Shown: positions 1-9,213, counted from the stretch's first letter. The stretch is DNA of 64,000 bases from Photobacterium angustum (GCF_003026365.1 NZ_PYOM01000012.1:62001-126000); one strand, 5' to 3'. Notes: generated by a model not told the origin, from the sequence alone. Numbers and translations: made by a program.

Positions 1-164
1 CTATTAATCGCTTTTAATGTTTCGCCATCAAGAATAGGTAAGGGCGAAGTTGTCAGATCACGGACAATAATGTTCTCTATATCTGTAATAGCGGCATCAA
101 TAAGTTGGTTAGATTTAGAGTGTTCACCAAGAATACTCGACTTAAGTACAAGTAATGTAGACAT
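1..164 (-). CDS. azoR: FMN-dependent NADH-azoreductase, N-terminal part (cut by window edge)
   Basis: The 54 visible residues start MSTLLVLKSSILGEHSKSNQL and continue to VRDL and PxPxLDGE, the N-terminal flavodoxin-like segment of AzoR. The SSIL..SxSNQ stretch is the FMN-phosphate loop. This family reduces quinones and azo compounds with NADH as a cytosolic homodimer. Compared with the E. coli protein as I remember it, the segment between SNQL and VRDL is about six residues shorter. The gene is last in a three-gene minus-strand operon (DoxX, pirin, azoR), starting 58 bases after the pirin stop. The C-terminus lies outside the window. Confidence 0.85.
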   Translation of the reverse strand, partial: MSTLLVLKSSILGEHSKSNQLIDAAITDIENIIVRDLTTSPLPILDGETLKAIN

Positions 165-222
165 AATATTTCCTTTATTAACGGATAGATATCTTTAGAA
201 GGTTGATTTCAGTAAATAGATT

Positions 223-918
223 TCAAGGTAAATCAAACAACAGTGCTGTCACTTCTTCTTGTCCTCTATTAGCGAAGTTGAGCGTATATAGATTCTCGAT
301 TTTTGCCCCGTCACCCGCATTAAGTTCGATATCATTAACAGAAAGTATGCCATTTACTTGATGTAGATAAATCTTACGACCTGTTGCGATATCGATACTT
401 AATTTGCTATTTGGTTTTAGTACTAACTGATGGAGTTTGGCGTCTTGCTTGATAAGTAAAGTGCCGTTTTCACCCGTTGGTGTAGCTATGGTGGTTAGCC
501 CTTGTTGTTTACCAAAGTCTTTTTGTTCGTAGCTAGGTTTATTGCCGAAGCTATTTGGTTGAATCCAGATTTGTAAGAACTTTAGAGGTTCTGTGTGAGA
601 CGCATTATATTCACTATGATATATCCCAGAACCTGCTGACATTAGCTGGAATTCACCAGCAGAGAGAATGTGCACATTACCTTCACTGTCTTTGTGCTCT
701 ATTGCTCCTTCAAGTACATAGCTAATAATTTCCATGTTTTTATGGCCGTGAGTGTCAAAACCGCCACCAACTGCGACAATGTCGTCATTAATAACTCGTA
801 GTGCGGAGAAGCCCATATGTTGTGGGTCATAATAATGACCGAACGAAAAAGTATGCTTGCTATTTAACCAACCAAAGTTTGCAAGCCCACGTTGGTCAGA
901 GTGTCTTACGATGATCAT
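223..918 (-). CDS. Pirin family protein (YhhW/YhaK-like bicupin)
   Basis: A 231-residue bicupin of the pirin family. The N-terminal cupin carries the full metal-binding set at H57 and H59 (THGHKNME), H101 and E103 (YHSEYN), the arrangement known for E. coli YhhW, which has quercetinase activity. The C-terminal cupin lacks these ligands, as is usual. The protein is likely cytosolic and probably acts on or senses quinol or flavonoid-type compounds; the physiological substrate is unknown. It sits between a DoxX gene (23 bases upstream) and azoR (downstream), so all three are probably co-transcribed and share an electrophile or quinone stress role. Confidence 0.88.
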   Translation of the reverse strand: MIIVRHSDQRGLANFGWLNSKHTFSFGHYYDPQHMGFSALRVINDDIVAVGGGFDTHGHKNMEIISYVLEGAIEHKDSEGNVHILSAGEFQLMSAGSGIYHSEYNASHTEPLKFLQIWIQPNSFGNKPSYEQKDFGKQQGLTTIATPTGENGTLLIKQDAKLHQLVLKPNSKLSIDIATGRKIYLHQVNGILSVNDIELNAGDGAKIENLYTLNFANRGQEEVTALLFDLP

Positions 919-941
919 AGTGTTATTGCCTTATGAAGTGA

Positions 942-1385
942 TTAAGCTAACTTTCGTAAAATAAATTGGTCAAGTGACGCTTTTCCTGCGCCTGTTATAA
1001 ATAGAGACACACTGGCAGCCAATAAAGATAATCCGAATGCGTAGCCATTGTTGGCAATGAATAAACCATGTTCAAAGTGCACCGTAAAGATTGCAACTAA
1101 CATGGTGAAGGCTAATGCTAATGAAGCGGGTCGAGTGAATAAGCCTAATATGATGAATAAGCCACCAATAAATTCAGCGCTGCCAGCGAAAAGTGCCATT
1201 AAAAAACCAGGAGTTAGGCCGATTGAATCCATCCATTGACCCGTTGTTTGAAGACCATAACCACCGAACCAACCAAACAGTTTTTGTCCTCCATAAGCCA
1301 TAAAAATAATGCCTATAGGGATGCGTAATGCGAGAGCGCCATAGCCAGTTTCGGAATGAAAAAGTGTATTTATTAGGTTCTTCAT
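942..1385 (-). CDS. DoxX family inner-membrane protein (YqjF-like)
   Basis: A 147-residue protein with four predicted membrane segments and the typical DoxX features: GALALRIPIGIIFMAYGGQKLFGW at the N-terminus (conserved R and G-x-x-K) and a glycine-rich second helix. It would sit in the inner membrane. DoxX/YqjF proteins are linked to quinone or thiol redox stress, but the chemical function is not established. It is the first gene of the operon running to azoR, and its start lies 156 bases from the divergent LysR gene. E. coli yqjF, yhaK and the regulator YhaJ form a comparable regulon, supporting a shared response here. Confidence 0.85.
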   Translation of the reverse strand: MKNLINTLFHSETGYGALALRIPIGIIFMAYGGQKLFGWFGGYGLQTTGQWMDSIGLTPGFLMALFAGSAEFIGGLFIILGLFTRPASLALAFTMLVAIFTVHFEHGLFIANNGYAFGLSLLAASVSLFITGAGKASLDQFILRKLA

Positions 1386-1501
1386 TATTTACTCCTCAAA
1401 TAATTCCAATGTCATCGCTTTGTTTAAGTCGCGCTTACATGTTTGCTTTAAGCGTTGTAAATAAGTTTAGGTATGTTAGTTTGAGATGAAAATCGGAAGC
1501 T

Positions 1502-1530
1502 TTTGAAGTTTTAATTCAAATTTTTTGAAT
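1502..1530. promoter_or_regulatory. Candidate LysR-type operator between divergent genes
   Basis: Three copies of one half-site lie here: TTTGAA at 1502-1507, TTCAAA at 1515-1520 and TTTGAA at 1524-1529. The last two form a perfect 7-bp inverted repeat, ATTCAAA-TTT-TTTGAAT (1514-1530). The array ends directly at the Shine-Dalgarno of the LysR gene (AAGGGGGG, 1531-1538). Binding there could repress the regulator and control the divergent operon. No binding data are available, so the site is an inference from symmetry and position. Confidence 0.5.
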
Positions 1531-1541
1531 AAGGGGGGAGT

Positions 1542-2438
1542 GTGAATAATGCCATTACTATCGACGCGTTAAGAGCACTTGATGCTATCGATAAGAAGGG
1601 AAGTTTTGCTGCAGCAGCAGAATCTTTGTACAAAGTACCTTCTGCGCTTACTTACACGATCAAAAAATTAGAAGAAGACATGGGAGTGGCATTGTTTGAT
1701 CGCACCCGTCAGCGATCGATACTTACACCAGCAGGTAAGCTTGTCTTAGAACATGGTCGCGAAATTTTATTGGCGACCAATCGTTTAGTGGATTCTGTAC
1801 AGCAATTAGAAAGTGGTTGGGAAAATGAAATTAGAATTGCGAGAGATACTGTCATTGACGCTCAAATTCTCTTTGATGTACTGCATGACTTCAATCAATT
1901 AGATAATAAAGTTGACGTTAGCTTAGGTGTCGAAGTATTGGGCGGTGGCTGGGATGCTTTACATAGCCGCCGAGCTGATATTGCCATAGGTGTGACAGGT
2001 GAATTACCGAAAGGTATGTTTCAAACCTATAAGATTGGCTGTCTCTCTTTTGTTTTTGTTGTTTCGCCAGATCATCCACTTGCAGATCATGATGGTGTGC
2101 TTGATGCTAAAACCCTCAGTGAATACCCTGCGATAGTAGCAGCGGATACCTCTCAAATTTTACCTGTAAGAGACAGTGGTTTGTTTAATAGTAAAAGAGT
2201 GATACGTGTTAACTCAATAGAATCTAAATTAGCAGCTCAAGCACAAGGACTCGGAGTGGGCTATTTACCTCGTCATATAGCTAAACCACTTATAGCAAGT
2301 GGAGAGCTTATTGAGAAACAATATGAGCTCGCAAGACAAGATCAAGATTTGTTTATCGCATGGCATAAAGATCAGGAAGGAAAAGCATTTGAGTGGTTTG
2401 TTAAAAAGTTATGTTCACTGGATTGGGGATTAACGTAA
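1542..2438 (+). CDS. LysR family transcriptional regulator, YhaJ-like
   Basis: A 298-residue LTTR with a winged helix-turn-helix at about residues 5-62 (LRALDAIDKKGSFAAAAES, then VPSALTYTIKKLEE) and a periplasmic-binding-protein-like effector domain from about residue 90. The phrasing DAID..GSFAAAA and PSAL.YT resembles E. coli YhaJ, which activates yqjF and yhaK in response to aromatic (dinitrotoluene-derived) compounds. The GTG start at 1542 is supported by the purine-rich AAGGGGGG just upstream. It is divergent from the DoxX-pirin-azoR operon, the classic arrangement for a LysR regulator and its target. The effector is not known; a quinol-like compound is an inference. Confidence 0.88.
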   Translation: MNNAITIDALRALDAIDKKGSFAAAAESLYKVPSALTYTIKKLEEDMGVALFDRTRQRSILTPAGKLVLEHGREILLATNRLVDSVQQLESGWENEIRIARDTVIDAQILFDVLHDFNQLDNKVDVSLGVEVLGGGWDALHSRRADIAIGVTGELPKGMFQTYKIGCLSFVFVVSPDHPLADHDGVLDAKTLSEYPAIVAADTSQILPVRDSGLFNSKRVIRVNSIESKLAAQAQGLGVGYLPRHIAKPLIASGELIEKQYELARQDQDLFIAWHKDQEGKAFEWFVKKLCSLDWGLT

Positions 2439-2470
2439 ATGCGTAATAATGGTATGTCTTTGAATGCAAT

Positions 2471-2501
2471 AAAAAAGAGTCAGCATTAAAGCTAACTCTT
2501 T
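2471..2501 (-). terminator. Intrinsic terminator for the chemoreceptor gene
   Basis: An 11-bp stem with one mismatch (2474-2484 with 2491-2501) and a 6-base loop, followed on the minus strand by a run of six T. It lies between the converging LysR and chemoreceptor genes and serves the minus-strand gene best. Confidence 0.65.
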
Positions 2502-2524
2502 GACTATTTATTAGTTAATCATAT

Positions 2525-4831
2525 TTATGAATATTGTCTTATCACTGTATCCATCAGTTCGGATTGTTCTTTAAGATCCGTTGATATCTGTTTTATTTCT
2601 GATGATTTTTCCGCGTTAGATAGTGATGACTCAGCAATAATTGCCATAGATTCACTAATATCATTAGTTACACTGGCTTGCTCATTTGTCGCTTGAGCGA
2701 TTTCTTGACTCATTTTTTGTAATTCATTTAGCATGTTATGAATGTCGTGGAGGTGAGCATTGTTCTCGTCACAACTTACTACTCCCTGATCGAGTAGTTG
2801 GTGTGCTTGCTGAACACTAGCGGCAATTTGGTTTGATTCATTTTGTAAGCGGTCTATTTTCAGTTTGATGTTCTCTGTTGAATCTTTTGTCATCGAAGCA
2901 AGAACGCGAACTTCATCTGCAACTACGGCAAATCCACGCCCATGTTCACCAGCTCGGGCTGCCTCTATTGCTGCATTTAATGCCAGTAAATTAGTTTTTT
3001 CTGCTACTTCATTAATCACATTAAGGACATCTGAAATATCGCGACTTTCATGTTTTAGACTGTCAATAATGGCTAATGCCTCATTCATCTGGTTAACAAG
3101 GCTATCAACATTATGTTTTAGCTGAACTGCACTTTGGATAGACTCAGTACTTTTTTCATTGGCTTCTAATACATGGCGAGAAGTATTATCAGAAAAGTGA
3201 GCGATTTCATTTACTGATGCTGTCATTTCAGTTACCGCAGTGGAAATACTTTCACAGTTTATGTTTTGTCTTTCAGCAGATTTACTCATGGTGATAGCAT
3301 TATTTGCTATGGTATTAGATTGAATCTTTAAGGCATTGCTTGAATCTGAAAATTGAGAAAAAGAGTCCTCTAATGTGGCGATAAATGCATTGAAAGACGT
3401 TGATAATTCATTCACTTCTTTACCACCATGACGAATCGTAAGTCGTGCAGAAAGGTTTTTATTTTCGCTAATGGCAATAATTTTTTTTGATAACGTCTTG
3501 ATTGGCTCTGCAATAGATTCACCAATAAAGTAAGAAATAATAGCGGCAAGCAGTAATAAGACTAGGGTACAAAAAGCGACTGTTTTGTATAGATGTGATT
3601 TCAGAAAAGTAACATCGGTTAAGGCTTCTGCTTTGTCTATTTCGCTGACAATAATCCAATGCTGATTGAGTAAGGTAATAGGCGCATATGCTGATAGTAC
3701 TTCAACGTTTCGGTAATCAGTAATAGCATGACTACCAGTTTTACCTTCTTTGGCTAATGTTATGCTTGATGTATTGATAAGCTGATAACCAATAGCAGTG
3801 TCTTTCTTATCAATATTATCAATAATATAAGATGGTGTTGCATTGTTTTCTAAGGTTTTTATATATTCGTTTTTGTCTTCTAAAAAGAAACGAGATTGGC
3901 TACGTAAGGTTAGATCCATTCCCACTAAATAGGTTTCACCGCTATTACCTAGCCCTGCAGTATCCCATCTTCCATCAAAGGTCATAATGTTATTGATAGC
4001 GTCTATGGGTAATTGAATGACTAATACCCCTAGTTGTTCGTTACCAGAGAAAATAGGGGTGGCTAAAAATGATGCTGGTTGTTCAAATGAAGGTGTATAA
4101 GGACTAAAGTCAGTTAAAGTTACCTCACCTGCATTCAACGCTTTTGCTGTGTTATATGCAGAAGCTAAACCACTTGTTTTAAATGGGCCTTGTTCTAAAT
4201 TAGTGGCAAAATCGACTTCTTTAAACACGCTATAAACAATGTCACTCTTGTTATCAATCAAGAATATATCGTAAAAACCAAATGACTCTAGATAATGGCG
4301 TAGAACAGGGTGGTAGCTCGCATGGGCTTTGTCATAGTCATTATTAAGCGTGTCTGTATCTAATAAGTGTTTCTCTCCCATGGGGTAATGATTGTTAGCA
4401 ATATATCTCGCTTGTAATCCTGCTGAAGTCGGAGAGAGTTGTGGGTAAAGTTCTGCCACGCTTGCGATTTTATTTTTGTCTTTATATTTGGGTTCAAATT
4501 GAGTTTGATAAAATTGCTGTAACTGTTGTTTATTTTGAAGGCTAATTATATCTGCTGGATAAGAACTATAAGCTTGCTCAAAATCTCTCATCGCATTTTG
4601 GATACTTGGATCATAAGCTAAAGTTGAAAGTAATGTTGCCGTGGTATTGAAATGATTTTTAATTTCAGATTTCTTGATTTCTCGGATAGAAATTAACTGC
4701 TCGATAGCACGATCATAAATGGCATCTTCGCTGATCTCTGCACTTTTCCGCGCAATATACACACCTGAGATAATGACGGAGCATGCGCATAAGATCGATA
4801 GGTATATCGTGATCTTTTTAGCTATTTTCAT
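2525..4831 (-). CDS. Methyl-accepting chemotaxis protein, large Cache-type periplasmic sensor
   Basis: A 768-residue chemoreceptor. Residues about 7-28 form the first membrane helix. A large periplasmic region of about 380 residues follows, with double-Cache-like features ([20 protein letters not shown] and a preceding [15 protein letters not shown] segment). The second membrane helix is at about 413-435, then a HAMP domain and the cytoplasmic signalling domain with the hairpin-tip motif [16 protein letters not shown] followed by [11 protein letters not shown]. It should bind a small ligand in the periplasm and control CheA; the ligand cannot be read from sequence. The gene stands alone, with its own terminator. 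Confidence 0.92.
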   Translation of the reverse strand: MKIAKKITIYLSILCACSVIISGVYIARKSAEISEDAIYDRAIEQLISIREIKKSEIKNHFNTTATLLSTLAYDPSIQNAMRDFEQAYSSYPADIISLQNKQQLQQFYQTQFEPKYKDKNKIASVAELYPQLSPTSAGLQARYIANNHYPMGEKHLLDTDTLNNDYDKAHASYHPVLRHYLESFGFYDIFLIDNKSDIVYSVFKEVDFATNLEQGPFKTSGLASAYNTAKALNAGEVTLTDFSPYTPSFEQPASFLATPIFSGNEQLGVLVIQLPIDAINNIMTFDGRWDTAGLGNSGETYLVGMDLTLRSQSRFFLEDKNEYIKTLENNATPSYIIDNIDKKDTAIGYQLINTSSITLAKEGKTGSHAITDYRNVEVLSAYAPITLLNQHWIIVSEIDKAEALTDVTFLKSHLYKTVAFCTLVLLLLAAIISYFIGESIAEPIKTLSKKIIAISENKNLSARLTIRHGGKEVNELSTSFNAFIATLEDSFSQFSDSSNALKIQSNTIANNAITMSKSAERQNINCESISTAVTEMTASVNEIAHFSDNTSRHVLEANEKSTESIQSAVQLKHNVDSLVNQMNEALAIIDSLKHESRDISDVLNVINEVAEKTNLLALNAAIEAARAGEHGRGFAVVADEVRVLASMTKDSTENIKLKIDRLQNESNQIAASVQQAHQLLDQGVVSCDENNAHLHDIHNMLNELQKMSQEIAQATNEQASVTNDISESMAIIAESSLSNAEKSSEIKQISTDLKEQSELMDTVIRQYS

Positions 4832-5172
4832 ATAGAAATCATTCCTTTTTACATCATTTTTACATTTGTAAAATTATTCTATATGCCGATATGGATTTTT
4901 CATTATTATATGTAATGCATTGCACTTGATGGGATGTTGTTGCGATGAAATTCAGAATTAATGAATGAGTATGCATTTATTGCATCGGGGGAGTGTGAAT
5001 ATTCCCTTATTTAAGAGTGTAATAAATAGTTAATATTTCTAAGGTGTTAATGGAATTTAGGCGTTATGGGTTATAGATAAGGCTTCAAAAAGAAATAGAT
5101 TCTTTATCTATTGAGCGTGAACGTTATATTCTCTACAATACTGACGTTTTTTATTAACGATAGAATTTGATC
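4832..5172. other. Intergenic region between divergent chemoreceptor and DUF3297 genes
   Basis: This 341-base AT-rich gap holds no convincing ORF. The only features I can support are a sigma-70-like promoter (5111-5139) for the downstream gene and a small inverted repeat, ATGCA-TTTAT-TGCAT, at 4971-4985 of unknown meaning. Confidence 0.5.
5111..5139 (+). promoter_or_regulatory. Sigma-70-type promoter for the DUF3297 gene
   Basis: TTGAGC at 5111-5116 and TACAAT at 5134-5139 are separated by exactly 17 bases, close to the consensus -35 and -10 hexamers. The -10 lies 33 bases before the ATG at 5173. Confidence 0.5.
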
Positions 5173-5421
5173 ATGACCGATACTACATCACAACCAGCAT
5201 TACCAGATCGTCTTTCAGGTAACCCTCGTAGCCCTCACCACGTGGCAGAGTGTTTCAACTATGACATCGGCATTCGTCTTAACGGCAAAGAGCGTTTTGA
5301 TGTTGATGAGTACTGCATCAGCGAAGGTTGGGTAAAAATTCCTTCACCTAAGGCACTAGATCGCCGTGGTCAGCCAATCTTGATCACACTAAAAGGCACG
5401 GTAGAAGCATTCTACAAGTAA
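5173..5421 (+). CDS. DUF3297 family small protein
   Basis: An 82-residue soluble protein matching the DUF3297 pattern: DRLSGNPRSPHHV near the start, then IGIRLNGKER, VDEYCISEGW and GQPILITLKGTVEAF. The family is widespread in proteobacteria and has no assigned function. The ATG at 5173 is preferred over a TTG six bases earlier. Codon use looks cleaner and more GC-rich than the flanking DNA, suggesting good expression, and the gene has a sigma-70-like promoter and a strong terminator of its own. It is therefore a monocistronic unit. Confidence 0.85.
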   Translation: MTDTTSQPALPDRLSGNPRSPHHVAECFNYDIGIRLNGKERFDVDEYCISEGWVKIPSPKALDRRGQPILITLKGTVEAFYK

Positions 5422-5445
5422 TATGTGCTAGTTAGTGAATCAGTG

Positions 5446-5476
5446 AAAGCCTAGTTTTCGAACTAGGCTTTTTTTT
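5446..5476 (+). terminator. Strong intrinsic terminator after the DUF3297 gene
   Basis: A perfect 11-bp stem AAAGCCTAGTT / AACTAGGCTTT with a TTCG tetraloop, followed by a run of T. Confidence 0.9.
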
Positions 5477-5516
5477 GCCTGAAATTACATAAACAGATTC
5501 ACAGTTGGAAGCCATG

Positions 5517-6128
5517 TTATTTGGGTCTGGCGACCGGAAAAGTCCTCTCCAATACTGCGTATTCACTGCCTCCTAAGCGTGATAACGGGTTAACCTTTAA
5601 TGCTTCAATCACCAAGCGCTTTTGCTCACTATCGATAACTTCGTCATCAATGTAGATCTGCTTAATTTCAGCAAAGATCAAACTTTGTGGTGTTTCCCCA
5701 ATCTCTTTCACTTCATATAAGTTACAACCAAAAGCAATAGGGCAATCTTTTAGCCTTGGTAGTTCAAAACCATTAAAAGAGGTGAGTTCTAATTGAGTGT
5801 GTTCAACCTCAGATTCGCCATGCTCTAAGGTGGCGGCTGTTTGAGTAACTTGTTCTGCTAACGCAATATTAGCAATATGTACCACCATCTTTTTATTGGT
5901 AATAACGTTACGTGTGGTGTCTTTGATTTCACCGCTCGGCTTTTTACCCACAGAAAACATCAATAATGGTGGGTTACTAGCAACTGGGGTGAAATAAGAA
6001 AAAGGGGCAAGATTGTAGTTGTGCTCACCAGAATCTGTCAGTACCCATGCGATAGGACGAGGGATAATGGCTTGTGTCATTAAATGGTAGATATCAGTGG
6101 GAGACTGTGTGGATAGATCTAGATACAT
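5517..6128 (-). CDS. Flavin reductase-like, FMN-binding split-barrel protein
   Basis: A 203-residue protein of the flavin-reductase-like (DIM6/NTAB, flavoredoxin) family: an N-terminal IIPRPIAWVLT segment, then LAPFSYFTPVASNPPLLMFSVG, the FMN-binding strand-loop of the split barrel, and KDTTRNVITNKKMVVHIA. Members bind FMN and act in flavin or related reductions; the specific substrate is not evident. The ATG at 6128 has AAGGA seven bases upstream and is preferred over the TTG two codons earlier. The gene is monocistronic and faces away from the downstream unrecognised gene's promoter region. Confidence 0.85.
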   Translation of the reverse strand: MYLDLSTQSPTDIYHLMTQAIIPRPIAWVLTDSGEHNYNLAPFSYFTPVASNPPLLMFSVGKKPSGEIKDTTRNVITNKKMVVHIANIALAEQVTQTAATLEHGESEVEHTQLELTSFNGFELPRLKDCPIAFGCNLYEVKEIGETPQSLIFAEIKQIYIDDEVIDSEQKRLVIEALKVNPLSRLGGSEYAVLERTFPVARPK

Positions 6129-6214
6129 GTGCAAATCCTTCGCGCTGAAATTTTCTGTATCTATTGTACTGCGAATAAACGTTAACTCAATGTGATCAAG
6201 TTAGAATGAATAGA

Positions 6215-6242
6215 CAATAAAAAGCCGACGGTGAAGTCGGCT
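6215..6242 (-). terminator. Intrinsic terminator for the 6255-6686 gene
   Basis: A perfect 7-bp stem AGCCGAC / GTCGGCT around a 6-base loop. Read on the minus strand it is followed by TTTTTATT, and it lies just after the stop codon at 6255. Confidence 0.8.
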
Positions 6243-6254
6243 CTTTAATGAAAA

Positions 6255-6686
6255 TTACGCTTTAATTACGTTTTTAAAATGCTTTTTCTTTGTAAATAAG
6301 AAATCAACATCAGGCGGGAAATCTTTGTTCGTTTTAGCGTGCTTCATCATATCAAAAACTTTGAATTCAGCTAATACGGCAAATTGGTAAGGTTCGAAGC
6401 TTTCGCTGTTTGCCTGAAGTGTTGGATCGTAGTATTTACCATCTTTGAAAATAATAGCTTGGTCAACGATGGTCTCTTCATTACAACGATAGCCAAGTAC
6501 GTAACGCTCACCTTTGCAATAAATCACATTCATATAGCTGTTGTAGAAGGTTTCGTTTTCAGTTGCTGTGCACGTTGCCAGCACTTCTGGATCCATTGCT
6601 TCTACTGTCACAATACGGACTTTTTCAGCAATAAAATTGCGTTCATTGAGTTGTTGGTGAATAGCTTCAAGACTTAGTTGAGTCAC
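6255..6686 (-). CDS. Conserved-looking hypothetical protein, 143 aa
   Basis: A soluble 143-residue protein that I do not recognise. It has no signal peptide and no membrane segment. Notable stretches are FYNSYMNVIYCKGERYVLGYRC, with two cysteines, and an acidic-aromatic segment ending in a Lys-rich tail (FTKKKHFKNVIKA). The start is GTG at 6686 with only a weak upstream ribosome site, so the N-terminus is uncertain. The gene has its own terminator and lies upstream of, and divergent from, the Fur-controlled siderophore receptor. The neat terminator and good coding character argue that it is real. Confidence 0.7.
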   Translation of the reverse strand: MTQLSLEAIHQQLNERNFIAEKVRIVTVEAMDPEVLATCTATENETFYNSYMNVIYCKGERYVLGYRCNEETIVDQAIIFKDGKYYDPTLQANSESFEPYQFAVLAEFKVFDMMKHAKTNKDFPPDVDFLFTKKKHFKNVIKA

Positions 6687-7080
6687 ATTAAATACCGCGA
6701 AATGAATAATGAATAAAAACGGGCAGATTATACGACTGTTGATGATAAATGTCTTCGTTAAAAACAGTATTGGGTACGGATTAATAAAGGCAACAGAAAA
6801 AGAGACGATGGCAAAGCGAACAAAATGCTGCTTTTAGCTCTAATAATTCTTCAAGAAATCTTTACGAATGCAAAGAATGTAAATTTAATGCAAATGGTAA
6901 TGGTTATCACTTATATTCCTTTTCGTCGTTTGGTAAGCACTTTATTACTTACCACGTAGTAGCCATGATTTGCTCTTTATATTATTACAAACAATACCTA
7001 TTCAGCAGTGATAGGTGCTGAGAGCAACTCTGATGTGGCTTCACTTTCAGGTTATATCTTTATTTTGGAGTTAAAGGAAT
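6687..7080. other. Regulatory gap upstream of the siderophore receptor
   Basis: This 394-base gap contains a Fur box (6890-6908) and a long leader of about 170 bases before the receptor ATG. I see no ORF and no recognised small RNA in it. AAAGGA lies close to the ATG and is a good ribosome site. Confidence 0.5.
6890..6908 (+). promoter_or_regulatory. Fur box upstream of the siderophore receptor
   Basis: GCAAATGGTAATGGTTATC matches the 19-base Fur consensus at 14 positions by hand count, including the central TAAT and terminal TTATC. The position upstream of a TonB-dependent receptor fits iron repression. Confidence 0.7.
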
Positions 7081-9171
7081 ATGTTTTCTAAAAGCCAGCT
7101 GACGCTGTTAATTGGTGCGGTACTTTCTGCACCTGTTGCTTATGCAGAATCAACAGAAGTTGATGAGCACATGGTAGTAACAGGGCGTGATTACGGTTAT
7201 AAAGCCGATACTAATTCAACAGCGATGCGTATGGAGATGACCCAGCTAGAGACTCCAGGACAAGTTGCAGTAATTGATGAACAACTTATCGATGAACAGC
7301 GTGCAAGTACGTTAGGTGAGGTGTTACAGAATGATGCAAGTATTTCAGCTGGTGGAACAAGCCGTAACCGTGAACGTTTCTCACTACGTGGTTTTGAACT
7401 TGGTAGCAGTAGCGGTTTCTTGCGTGATGGTCACCAACACTGGTCTCACTACCGTCAACCTGTTGAGCTTTTAGAGCGTGTTGAAGTAATGAAAGGTCCA
7501 GCGGGTCTTCTTTACGGTAAATCTGCACCAGGTGGTCTAGTGAATATGGTCGCTAAGAAACCAACTCACGAAACTCAAGTTAACTTTAGCCAAGATGTTG
7601 GTTCAAATAATCATACACGTAGTGTGTTAGATGTGAGTGGGTCACTTAATCAAGACGAATCACTACGTGCTCGCGCTGTTGTTGCAAAAGAAGATTATGA
7701 TTCATGGCGTAAGTATGGTGATGGATCAACACCTTCAACCGATCGCTTTGTTGGCGGTCTATTTGTTGATTACGATTTCAATGAAGATGTGACATTGTCA
7801 CTACACTACGATCGCACTGAAGATAAAGGAAGTGTAGATTCAGGTGCCTACATTGTTGATGGTAAGCCAGTATTGGGACGTGATCATGTGTGGGATGCAC
7901 AATGGTCAAAAATTAATAATGAAGTAGAGAACTACGGTTTTGATGTTAAAGCACAACTAACAGATGCTTGGGCATTAAATACAGGTTTTAATTACCAAGA
8001 CTTTATTCGTCACGATGTTGAAAGTTACCCGAACTTTTCTAATTTTGAAGAATCAGGCTTAGTGAAGCAGGGCGGCAATGATCGTAACGATCATTGGAAG
8101 TTTAAAACGGCTTACGCTGATTTCGTCGGTGAGTTTGATACGCTTGGCATGCAACACCAATTACTCGTTGGTTCTAACTGGTTAGGCTACAGCTACGATC
8201 GTTTCCAACGTTCATTTAATTCTGTAGAAGTGGCACCAAACCAATCTACACCAGTACCTAGTTACAAATCGGGTAAGCCAAAAGAATCTCACTCTTCTTA
8301 TAATGCTTGGGGGTTCTACGCACAAGATATGGTAACGATTAACGATTACTGGCAAGTACTCGCTGGTGTTCGTTTTGATCGTCAAACACAAGAAGGTAAA
8401 GCGGCGGAAGAAGCAGTATCACCTAAAGTGGCTGCGATTTTCCACCCAGCAGAAAACGGTTCAATTTACTTAGCTTACTCTGAAAGCTTTGAGCCGCAAG
8501 GTACGGTAACATCAGGTTCTACGAACTACGTGAATGATGGTGAGCAACTTGATCCGCTTCGTGGTAAGCAATATGAGCTAGGTACTAAGTGGGAACTGCT
8601 AGATAATCGACTATTTGTATCGGGTGCTGTATTTAACATTACGCAAGAAAACTCGACGATTGATGTTCAAGTAGGTAAAGATCTATACGAGAAAACTCAA
8701 TCGGGTGAGCGTGTTCACAATGGTGCAGAGCTTGCGTTACAGGGTAATGTAACGAATAAACTAAGCATGAGCGCGTCAGCAATGTACCTTGATGCGGAAT
8801 ACACTAAGGATCAGAAGTACCAAGGTAATCGTCCTGTTGACGTACCTGAGTTCGCTGCAAGTGTTTGGTCTACGTACAACGTAACACCAGCAACCGATGT
8901 TAACCTTGGCGTTATTTACGAAGGTTCACGTTTCGGTGATGCAGCAAATACCTTTAAGAAAGACGGTTACACGCGTGTTGATTTAGGTATGGCTCACACA
9001 TACAAGTACGATGCTAATTTAGATATCATTGGTCGTATTAACGTAGAAAACGTATTTGATACTGATTACATGGCTGGTGGCGGTTCAACAAGTAAAGACT
9101 ATGTTGGCGCAACGGGTGTAACACTTGGTGAAGGTCGTAACTTTATGGCTACGCTTGAGTTTAAATACTAA
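7081..9171 (+). CDS. TonB-dependent siderophore receptor
   Basis: A 696-residue outer-membrane receptor. A signal peptide (MFSKSQLTLLIGAVLS.., cleaved after A22) is followed by a TonB-box-like DEHMVVTG at 28-35. A plug domain at about 50-160 has the markers RFSLRGFELGSS, ERVEVMKGPAGLLYG and GGLVNMVAKKPT. A 22-strand barrel follows, ending in an aromatic residue. The family (FhuA/FpvA-type TonB-siderophore receptors) imports ferric siderophores; which siderophore is not readable. It lacks an N-terminal signalling extension, so it is not a FecA-type transducer. It is preceded by a Fur box and followed by the TonB2 operon. A paralogue lies at 54035-56194. Confidence 0.95.
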   Translation: MFSKSQLTLLIGAVLSAPVAYAESTEVDEHMVVTGRDYGYKADTNSTAMRMEMTQLETPGQVAVIDEQLIDEQRASTLGEVLQNDASISAGGTSRNRERFSLRGFELGSSSGFLRDGHQHWSHYRQPVELLERVEVMKGPAGLLYGKSAPGGLVNMVAKKPTHETQVNFSQDVGSNNHTRSVLDVSGSLNQDESLRARAVVAKEDYDSWRKYGDGSTPSTDRFVGGLFVDYDFNEDVTLSLHYDRTEDKGSVDSGAYIVDGKPVLGRDHVWDAQWSKINNEVENYGFDVKAQLTDAWALNTGFNYQDFIRHDVESYPNFSNFEESGLVKQGGNDRNDHWKFKTAYADFVGEFDTLGMQHQLLVGSNWLGYSYDRFQRSFNSVEVAPNQSTPVPSYKSGKPKESHSSYNAWGFYAQDMVTINDYWQVLAGVRFDRQTQEGKAAEEAVSPKVAAIFHPAENGSIYLAYSESFEPQGTVTSGSTNYVNDGEQLDPLRGKQYELGTKWELLDNRLFVSGAVFNITQENSTIDVQVGKDLYEKTQSGERVHNGAELALQGNVTNKLSMSASAMYLDAEYTKDQKYQGNRPVDVPEFAASVWSTYNVTPATDVNLGVIYEGSRFGDAANTFKKDGYTRVDLGMAHTYKYDANLDIIGRINVENVFDTDYMAGGGSTSKDYVGATGVTLGEGRNFMATLEFKY

Positions 9172-9189
9172 TTTGTAAAAATTGTAACT

Positions 9190-9213
9190 AAGGGGGAGCC
9201 ATTGCTTCCCCTT
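9190..9213 (+). terminator. Stem-loop after the receptor gene, possible attenuator
   Basis: AAGGGGGAG pairs with CTTCCCCTT (one G-U pair) around a 6-base loop. Only a weak T-rich stretch follows, so it may lower rather than stop readthrough into the TonB2 operon. Confidence 0.5.

Noticed and set aside
1048..1239. 63-residue plus-strand ORF inside the DoxX gene
   Set aside because: Antisense shadow of a well-supported gene without its own ribosome site or family features. The same holds for the other antisense ORFs in the window.
4869..4890. TAAA plus GCCGAT, resembling a flagellar sigma-28 promoter near the chemoreceptor gene
   Set aside because: It points away from the chemoreceptor, and the spacing is 12 instead of about 15 bases.
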